In this document: positions 57,713 through 64,000 of the stretch, one piece after another
How the letters are laid out: each line of letters begins with the position of its first letter
How positions within the stretch are numbered: the first letter of the stretch is position 1
NCBI GenBank assembly: GCA_963803125.1
Contig: CAWDLR010000003.1
Span: 1,674,001 to 1,738,000, forward strand
Reading direction: 5' to 3'
Length of the DNA: 64,000 nucleotides
DNA from: G963675935 sp963803125
GTDB lineage: Bacteria > Planctomycetota > Planctomycetia > Pirellulales > Thermoguttaceae
Notes under the pieces: generated by a model
Databases searched by the model: none
Told to the model about the DNA's origin: nothing
What the model saw: the letters and a program-made list of their open reading frames with translations, nothing else
Position numbers and translations under genes: made by a program

Positions 57713-59957
57713 CTAAATCAAGTGCAGGGCGACCAAGACCACGTCGATCAGCTTGATGCCGATAAACGGGGCAACGACGCCGCCGAGTCCCCAGATCAAC
57801 AGGTTGCGGCGCAACAGGGCGTCGGCTCCCACCGGACGATATTTCACTCCTTTCAAGGCGACGGGGATCAACAACGGGATGATGATCGCGTTGAAGATCA
57901 CGGCCGACAAGATGGCCGACGTGGCGGAATGCAAGCCCATGATGTCCAGCGGCTTTAGCCAAGGAAGCGTCGCAGCGAACAGCGCCGGAATGATCGCAAA
58001 ATACTTGGCCAGATCGTTGGCGATCGAGAATGTCGTCAAGGCTCCGCGGGTCATCAAGAGTTGCTTTCCGATCTCCACAGTCTCGATGAGTTTCGTCGGG
58101 TCGCTGTCGAGGTCAACCATGTTGCCGGCCTCCTTGGCGGCTTGGGTGCCCGAGTTCATGGCCACTCCAACGTCGGCCTGGGCCAGGGCGGGGGCATCGT
58201 TGGTGCCGTCGCCCATCATCGCCACCAGTTTGCCGTCCGCTTGTTCCTTGCGGATATATGCGAGCTTGGCTTCCGGCGTGGCTTCGGCCAGAAAATCATC
58301 CACCCCGGCCTGGGCCGCGATCGCCGCGGCAGTCAGAGGATTGTCGCCGGTAACCATTACGGTCCGCAGACCCATTCGCCGCAGACGTGCAAACCGCTCG
58401 GCAATCCCCGGTTTCAAGATGTCTTCCAACACCACCATTCCAGCGATGCGGTTGCCTTCGCTAACCAGGAGCGGCGTGGCCCCTTTCGCTGCCACTTCCG
58501 CGACGCTCTTTTCCACGGCGCCTAGCAGCGGTGCATTGTATTTGCCGACGGATTTCAGCATGGCATCCGGCGCCCCTTTGCGAATCCGTCCGCCGCCGGG
58601 CAGATCAATGCCGCTCATGCGCGTTTGCGCGGTGAAAGCGATAAAGCGTGATCCGGGCGGAGCCAGGGCTTGTCCGTCCGGCCCGAGCGCCTCAATTCGC
58701 TCGGCGGAACGGCCGGGAATATCATCAAAGCGATGAAATAGCTCCACGACGCTCTTGCCTTCCGGCGTTTGATCGGCCGCCGACGCCTGGGCCGCCAGAA
58801 CGTCCGACCTGAATTGCCGAGAAGCCGGCGAAGGGGACGAACTGTGTCGCACGGCGATTGCCGACGGTAATCGTGCCGGTCTTGTCGAGAAGCAGGGTAT
58901 CCACGTCGCCGGCAACTTCCACCGACTTGCCGCTCTTGGCGACAATGTTGGCCCGCAGGGCTCGGTCCATTCCGGCGATGCCGATGGCAGCCAGCAGGGC
59001 GCCGATCGTCGTGGGAATAAGACAGACCAACAGGGCAACCAGCGTCGGTACGTCGGTGCCCAGGCTGACGAGGCGGCCCTCGATGCCGAGATAGTCTTTC
59101 ATGTACAGTTCGACGTTGTACGCCATCGGCCAGAGCGTGGCCGTCACGATGAGAAACACCAACGTGAAGACGGCCAAGACGACCGATAGCGCGATCTCGT
59201 TGGGCGTCCGCTGCCGAATGGCTCCTTCGACCAGCGCGATCATGCGGTCGAGGAATGAGTTGCCCGGGCCGGCCGTGATCTCGACGACAATTCGGTCGGA
59301 AAGGACGCGGGTTCCGCCGGTGACGCCCGAGCGGTCGCCGCCCGCTTCGCGGATCACGGGCGCCGACTCGCCGGTGATGGCGGATTCGTCGATCGAGGCC
59401 ACGCCTTCAACGATCTCGCCGTCGCTGGGAATCACCTCGCCGGCGACGATCTCGACCCGATCACCGGCGCGGAGGTCGGTAGAAACCGTCTGTTCGATCG
59501 TCCCGTCCTGCTTCACCCGCCGGGCCGGAGTCGTGCGTCTTGTCTTGCGGAGCGCATCGGCCTGGGCCTTGCCGCGGGCTTCGGCGATGGCAGAAGCGAA
59601 GTTGGCAAAGAACAGGGTTGCCACCAGCCAGAAGTCGAGCCAAAGCAGATATCCGACCGGTGCGGCGCTGGGATAGCCGAAGAGCTTGGCGATCGTGTAG
59701 ATCAAAGTCAGCACCGTGCCGATCTCGACCACGAACATCACCGGGTTCTTCCACTGGATGTCGGGCCGCAGCATCACCAGCGAGTGCTTGAACGCGGCCC
59801 TTAGCAGGTCGCGGTCGAACAATCCCGCCTTGCGGCTATGGCGACGGGCCAGTTTCAGGTCTTCCGATGCTGCGGGGGCGACAGTCGGTTCTTTGACGGC
59901 AATGGTCGGCACGTGTTCGTCCTTTTGCTCGCGACGTTGTTTCGCAAGTGTCTGCAT
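57713..59957 (-). CDS. kdpB: K+-transporting ATPase subunit B, P-type (frameshifted)
   Basis: From ATG 59957 (MQTLAKQRREQKDEHV). The actuator motif TGES in DESAITGESAPV and the phosphorylation motif DTLLLDKTGTITVGNRRAT are in the first frame. Near 58815 the reading shifts; the remaining N/P domain (EGKSVVELFHRFD, GRTVMVTGDNPLTAAAI-like region, MMGDGTNDAPALAQADVG) continues to 57713. One base restores continuity. Total about 745 residues. It energises K+ uptake by ATP hydrolysis with KdpA. It starts 7 nt after the kdpA stop. Confidence 0.92.
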
Positions 59958-59964
59958 GTTTCTC

Positions 59965-61803
59965 CTAGCCTCCGAACGGAATCGGGCCGAAATGTTCGGC
60001 AATCGGACCGAGCGCGGCCACGGGGAGGAAGAGCAAGGCGCCAACCAGCAGGATCGTGCCCAAGAGAACGCAACCGAACGTGAGCGTGTCGGTTCGCAGC
60101 GTCCCGACCGTAATCGGCGTCGGCTTCTTGGCAGCCAGGCTGGCCGCGAAGGCGATGGGGGCGATGATCGGCACGAAGCGGCCAATGAGCATCACCAAGC
60201 CGCACACGATGTCCAGCGGTCAACTTTCCGGGGCGGGCGGAGAAGGGTTGTCGCCCGGATTGTTGAATCCCCAGGTGTCGCCCAAGCCCTCGAAGCCGGA
60301 GCCGTTGTTGGCCGAGGCCGAGGTGAACTCGTACAACACCTGCGTATAGCCGTGCGCGCCGGGATTGCTCTCCGCTTTGATTCCCCAATCGCTGGCTGCG
60401 AAGATGCCCGTCGGAACCAAGATCATCAGTGGATGAATCAGGAGCGCCAAGGCTGCGAGCTTCATTTCTCGCGCTTCGATTTTCTTGCCGAGATATTCCG
60501 GCGTTCGCCCGACCATAAGTCCCGCCAGGAATGCGCCGATGACGAGGTAGATCAGCAGATTGATCAGCCCCACGCCGACTCCACCCCAGATGCAGTTGAG
60601 CCACATGCCGACCAGCGGAACCAAGCCGGCCAGCGGGTTGAGGCTATCGTGCATCGAGTTGACGGAACCGTTCGACGTGTTCGTCGTCAGTGCGGCCCAG
60701 GTCGGGCCCGCCGAAGTGCCGAACCGCAGTTCCTTTCCTTCGAGGTTGCCTAGCGACTGGTCTACAGGCAGGCCCGCTACCGCCGGGATTTCCACTTTTC
60801 GCCGACCGTCCTTCGCATTGGCATCAGGAATCGAATAGGATCGAGCGGCGTGGGCGGTCAGCGCCGGATTGGGCTTGAGGGTGTCATAGTGGATGGCCCA
60901 AGCGACCGTCGCCAAAGAGAGAACGAGCATCACGCCAAAGATCACGGCGGCGTCGCGGAAACGGTCCAGCATCTTGCCAAACATCACCAAGGTGGCCACG
61001 GGCAGCAGGAAGAGGCCGACGCACGACAGCAGATTGCTGAAGGCGTTGGGGTTCTCGAAGGGATGAGCGCTGTTCGCCCCGAAGAAGCCGCCGCCGTTGG
61101 TGCCGAATTGCTTGGCCGCCACAATTGCCGCCACGGGGCCGCGGGCGATCTGCTGTATCAACGTCGGTTGGCCATTGCCGTCATTGCCCATCGCCCCCGG
61201 CTGCAACGTGGCCACGTCGGCATGTCCGTCGAGTGTCATCGGTACGCCGCCGGCCATTAACAGCACACTTACCGCCAGACACAACGGCACAAAGAAGTAG
61301 GCAGTCCCGCGCCAGAGATCGACGTAGAAGTTGCCCATGTGCTTGTCGCCCCGCAGCCCACGGGTGATTGCCACCAAGGCGGCCATGCCGATCATCGGCG
61401 AGAGCATCTGCTTCCAACAGATGAAGAACAACTGGCTGAAGTACGAGAGGTGAACTTCGCCGGAATAGTGCTGTTGATTCGTATTCGTCAGAAACGAGGC
61501 GACAGTGTGAAAGATCGTCGTGGGCGCGAGCATCTTCTTGCCATCGGGGTTCAACGGCAGGTACGGCTGTAAGCTGAGAACCAGGAAGCCGACAATGAAT
61601 GTCATGACGTTGAATGCCATGAAGGCGAAGGCATATTGCTTCCACTTCTGCGGGCCGGTGTCCACTCGCGATTCGATCCAGCGAAGCCATCTCGGCAAGT
61701 GAAGGCGGTCGTCGAAGACCCGAGCCATGTAGAGCCCAATCGGCGCCGCCAGCGCGAAGGCTATGGCGTAGACAAGCAACGGAAGAACCCAGACCTGCCA
61801 CAT
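59965..61803 (-). CDS. kdpA: K+-transporting ATPase subunit A, interrupted by in-frame TGA
   Basis: From ATG 61803 (MWQVWVLPLLVYAIAFALA). Selectivity-filter-like loops are seen (TNTNQQHYSGEVHLSY, AKQFGTNGGGFFGANSAHPFE, TTNTSNGSVNSMHDSL, SASANNGSGFEGLG). A TGA (60220-60222) follows PAPES, but the same frame continues with PLDIVCGLVMLIGRF and GPIPFGG to the natural stop at 59965. A TGG-to-TGA change would explain this; real nonsense mutation or sequencing error cannot be told apart. KdpA is the K+ channel-like subunit. It follows kdpF by 17 nt. Confidence 0.9.
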
Positions 61804-61820
61804 GAGCGAGACCTTTCCCG

Positions 61821-61910
61821 TCAGAACCACTCGGGCCGCAGCAGTGCAGCGACGAGATACACCAGTAGCAGCAGTGTTGCCGCCGCAGTCAGAATATGCA
61901 ACATATCCAT
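61821..61910 (-). CDS. kdpF: K+-transporting ATPase subunit F
   Basis: 29 residues (MDMLHILTAAATLLLL and the signature YLVAALLRPEWF). The typical KdpF form is a single membrane helix ending Y-L-x-x-A-L-L-R-P-E-x-F. It stabilises the Kdp complex in the membrane. Located directly upstream of kdpA, as usual. Confidence 0.93.
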   Translation of the reverse strand: MDMLHILTAAATLLLLVYLVAALLRPEWF

Positions 61911-61922
61911 AGCGGCTTCTCC

Positions 61923-62018
61923 CTATACTTTGTCACAGACGGCCACAAACGCCATCAGCAAGCCGAGCGTTATCGTGCCGAGAACGAACATCGCCGGCAG
62001 CCAAATCCACAGGTCCAT
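61923..62018 (-). CDS. Small membrane protein of kdp operon (31 aa)
   Basis: 31 residues (MDLWIWLPAMFVLGTITLGL, then LMAFVAVCDKV): a single hydrophobic helix with a Trp-rich start and a Cys-Asp-Lys end. Stop is 12 nt before the kdpF start. The same small protein type is not part of the E. coli operon; in this context a Kdp accessory role is likely but unproven. The length is close to that of KdpF but the signature is different. Confidence 0.65.
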   Translation of the reverse strand: MDLWIWLPAMFVLGTITLGLLMAFVAVCDKV

Positions 62019-62112
62019 CGGCCGTACTCCCTAATTCTATCAATGCGTCAACTCATCGGGTCTCGGATTTCCCCAAGGGTCGTCTTCGAGAGACCGATTC
62101 TTTTGTCTTGCC

Positions 62113-62553
62113 CTATCGCTGCCATGCGTGACGTGCAACTCCCTGTGAAGCCGCACTTCGGGGAATTGCGCCAGGAGGCATTACGGCCTGGCGGCCGCGA
62201 ACGGAAGGCGGAGTACTTGGCTGACTGTCGTGGTTGCGGCCTCGCTCGCCGAGTGGGGCTTTGGCCTCGGTAGTCGATATCGAGGCGGTTCCGTCGTCGC
62301 GATTCAATCTCCTACCGGCCATCAGCCGATCGATCCGTTGCTCGAAAGACCGTCCGCACCGATCACAGATCCAGGCATACCCCGCAGCCGACCCGACTGC
62401 GACGATTCCAAGTCCGACCATCCAAGTCAAGAACCCTAAGAGAGAATTCCTGGGCACGAATGCGTCGAGAAGCGCGCCGGCACAAGCCACAAAACCGGCG
62501 GCAGCCAAAGCCCAGCTTATGGCGATCAACTTGTCCCACGAATGCCCGTACAT
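62113..62553 (-). CDS. Small two-helix membrane protein, unknown function
   Basis: 146 residues from ATG 62553 (MYGHSWDKLIAISWALA). Two hydrophobic segments, about 9-31 and 38-63 (LLGFLTWMVGLGIVAVGS), are followed by CDRCGRSFEQRIDRL (a CxxC pair) and an Arg/Pro-rich tail. It is 95 nt upstream of the kdp small gene on the same strand and divergent from the sigma-54 regulator, which may control it. I do not recognise a family. Confidence 0.65.
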   Translation of the reverse strand: MYGHSWDKLIAISWALAAAGFVACAGALLDAFVPRNSLLGFLTWMVGLGIVAVGSAAGYAWICDRCGRSFEQRIDRLMAGRRLNRDDGTASISTTEAKAPLGERGRNHDSQPSTPPSVRGRQAVMPPGAIPRSAASQGVARHAWQR

Positions 62554-62718
62554 GGCTCTGCTCCCGCGGATTGTCCTATGATTATTGGTGCGGCATCCTA
62601 TCTGCACATACTGAATAGCATCCGGCGTGCCGGCGGAACATCGAACGACGTAACTAGGCACAAACAAAGGGTTTGTGTAGAATGGACCGCAAGAGGCACG
62701 GCCCTCCACATTGCAGAT

Positions 62719-62746
62719 TGCACGATTGGTCGTGCAGAATGCACGA
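62719..62746. promoter_or_regulatory. Tripartite TGCACGA inverted repeat upstream of sigma-54 regulator
   Basis: TGCACGA-TTGG-TCGTGCA-GAA-TGCACGA (62719-62746): three half-sites in alternating orientation, 22 bp before the regulator start. The arrangement resembles enhancer sites of NtrC-type activators (TGCAC-x-TGCA form). It could serve autoregulation and control of the divergent membrane protein/kdp genes. Confidence 0.55.
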
Positions 62747-62767
62747 CCGCCGAGACGTTTGCTAACA

Positions 62768-64000
62768 ATGAACATCCTGGTGATCGACGACGACGCTAGT
62801 CTCCGGCGCACGCTGCGCACGTCGCTGGAAGTGTTGGGCCATCAGGCCGCCGAAGCGAAGGACGGCGTCCAGGCGCTCGAACTTCTTGGGCATCGACCGT
62901 TCGAAATGGCACTGTTGGACATGCGGCTTGCCCAGGAACAGGGCTTGGAGTTGCTGCCGCGACTGCTCGACCTTGCCCCGGGGCTGCTCGTCGTGGTCAT
63001 AACCGCCTATGCCACGATTGAAACGGCAGTCGAGGCCATGCGTCGAGGCGCTTTCGATTACCTTCCAAAGCCGTTTACGCCGGACCAGCTTCGCGTCGTG
63101 CTCGATCGAATCGGGCGGGTGCGGCGATTGCAGTCGCAAGTTGACGAGTTGGAGGAACAGGTCCGGTCGGTCGTGCCGGAAGTGGACCTTCACACCACTG
63201 AACCGAAGATGCGGCAGGCTCTCGACGTGGCCTTTAAGACGGCTGCGAGCGAAGCCGTCATTCTGCTCCGCGGCGATAGTGGCACCGGCAAAGGAGTGTT
63301 GGCCCGTGCAATCCACGCACGCAGCCAGCGGGCCGCCGGGCCGTTCGTTACGGTTCACTGTCCCAGCCTCTCCGCCGAACTGCTGGAAAGCGAACTGTTC
63401 GGTCACGTGCAAGGTGCTTTTACCGGCGCAGTGCGTGACACGGTCGGCAAGGTGAGCGTGGCAGAAGGGGGCACGTTGCTGCTGGACGAAATCGGCGATC
63501 TGCCGCTCCCTTTGCAGCCAAAATTTCTCCGCCTGCTCCAAGAACGGTGCTACGAGCGCGTGGGAGAAGCAAAGACGCGGGCCAGCAATATCAGGGTTAT
63601 CGCCGCCACGAATCGGGACTTGGAGGCCGAAATGACGGCGGGCAGATTCCGCGACGACCTGTTCTATCGCCTCAACGTTATCGAAGTGACGCTGCCGCCG
63701 CTGCGCGAGCGTCCAGCCGACATTCTGCCGCTGGCCGAGCATCTGCTTCGCTTCTTCAGCCGGCAAACCGGCAAGAATCTCTCGGGCTTTTCCGGCGCCG
63801 CCCGCGACGCCCTGCTCGGCTACGGCTGGCCGGGCAACATTCGAGAATTGCGGAACGCGATCGAGCGCGGCGCCATTCTCGCCTCCGGCCCGTTGATCGG
63901 CCTTGAACACCTGCCCTCTCAGATCAGTGGTTCGAGCCAAGCAAACCAGGACGGAGCCACGGCGGTGACGCTCGACCAGATGGAGGCAGAGCATATTCGC
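62768..64000 (+). CDS. NtrC-type sigma-54-dependent response regulator (3' end outside window)
   Basis: 411 codons in the window. The receiver is complete (ILVIDDDASLRRTL, Asp in MALLDMRLAQ, Lys in YLPKPFTPD). The AAA+ domain has Walker A RGDSGTGKGVLARA, sigma-54 contact motif HVQGAFTGAV (GAFTGA), Walker B GGTLLLDEIGDLP, and GRFRDDLFYRLNVIEV. The C-terminal Fis-type HTH should follow, but only its beginning (TLDQMEAEHIR) is inside the window. It would activate sigma-54 promoters after phosphorylation by a histidine kinase, possibly encoded just beyond the end. Transcribed divergently from the small membrane-protein gene. Confidence 0.95.
   Translation, partial: MNILVIDDDASLRRTLRTSLEVLGHQAAEAKDGVQALELLGHRPFEMALLDMRLAQEQGLELLPRLLDLAPGLLVVVITAYATIETAVEAMRRGAFDYLPKPFTPDQLRVVLDRIGRVRRLQSQVDELEEQVRSVVPEVDLHTTEPKMRQALDVAFKTAASEAVILLRGDSGTGKGVLARAIHARSQRAAGPFVTVHCPSLSAELLESELFGHVQGAFTGAVRDTVGKVSVAEGGTLLLDEIGDLPLPLQPKFLRLLQERCYERVGEAKTRASNIRVIAATNRDLEAEMTAGRFRDDLFYRLNVIEVTLPPLRERPADILPLAEHLLRFFSRQTGKNLSGFSGAARDALLGYGWPGNIRELRNAIERGAILASGPLIGLEHLPSQISGSSQANQDGATAVTLDQMEAEHIR

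Noticed and set aside
60220..60222. Selenocysteine recoding of the kdpA TGA
   Set aside because: No SECIS-like structure apparent and KdpA has no selenoprotein relatives; Trp in the family is a simpler explanation.
62640..62720. Sigma-54 promoter (GGCAC...TTGC) upstream of regulator
   Set aside because: GGCAC at 62695 and TTGC at 62711 have the wrong spacing for the -24/-12 consensus.

Overview
The window looks like a piece of a Planctomycetota chromosome, probably of the Pirellulales type. The GC content is high, polysaccharide-degrading and sulfatase genes are abundant, several glycoside hydrolases carry planctomycete-style domains (DUF1080, NPCBM, putative-Ig), and there are many small conserved genes and palindromic repeats. 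This taxonomic call is inference from gene content. Many genes that should be intact are split by single-base frameshifts (about nine, plus one in-frame stop). I read this mostly as residual indel error in the assembly, not mass pseudogenisation, so split genes are annotated as one unit with the break position given.

Layout. 1-8.2 kb (minus): a truncated secreted alpha-galactosidase; a signalling operon (PAS histidine kinase, degenerate receiver, FixJ-type regulator, winged-helix 2x[4Fe-4S] protein); and a large unknown gene. 8.2-9.1 kb: a RAYT transposase gene bracketed by four copies of its presumed REP palindrome. 9.1-12 kb: a secreted squalene-cyclase-fold protein and a HlyD-type adaptor. 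12.3-14.3 kb: a cluster of toxin-antitoxin-like small genes (DUF433/DUF5615 convergent with a TIGR02574 - PD-(D/E)XK - DUF2283-like operon). 14.5-18 kb: acetyl-CoA synthetase and an MFS transporter.

18.5-29.1 kb appears to be two integrative elements in tandem at a tRNA-Arg(CCG) gene. The 5' end of the tRNA is repeated at 18,500, 22,024 and 29,053. The right flanks of the first two copies match each other, the left flanks of the last two match each other, and paired TTTCTGCC(A) sites lie on both arms. No integrase gene remains, only what may be its C-terminal tail reading into the tRNA remnant twice. Cargo is a TPR remnant, a patatin-like phospholipase, a SpoIIE/PP2C phosphatase, a SnoaL-like gene, a TolC-like protein and a sulfatase. 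IS3, IS5 and NtrC-type gene fragments follow (29.2-30.6 kb).

30.7-39.7 kb is a sugar/polyphosphate block: polyphosphate glucokinase, two divergent GH63/MGH1-like glucosidase genes, a DUF4239 membrane protein and PPK2. 39.9-45.7 kb: an RND efflux adaptor and pump overlapping a 6-phosphofructokinase gene. 45.7-56.5 kb (minus): a lipase and a compact galactoside catabolism cluster (XylR-like regulator, galactonate-dehydratase-like enzyme, class II aldolase, 2-keto-3-deoxy-sugar kinase, GH36-like alpha-galactosidase, KDPG/KDPGal aldolase, cyclase-family protein, Gfo/Idh dehydrogenase), consistent with a De Ley-Doudoroff route from alpha-galactosides to pyruvate and glyceraldehyde-3-phosphate. 56.6-62 kb: kdp(small ORF)FABC with an enlarged KdpC. 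62.1-64 kb: a small membrane protein divergent from a sigma-54 response regulator that runs off the window end.
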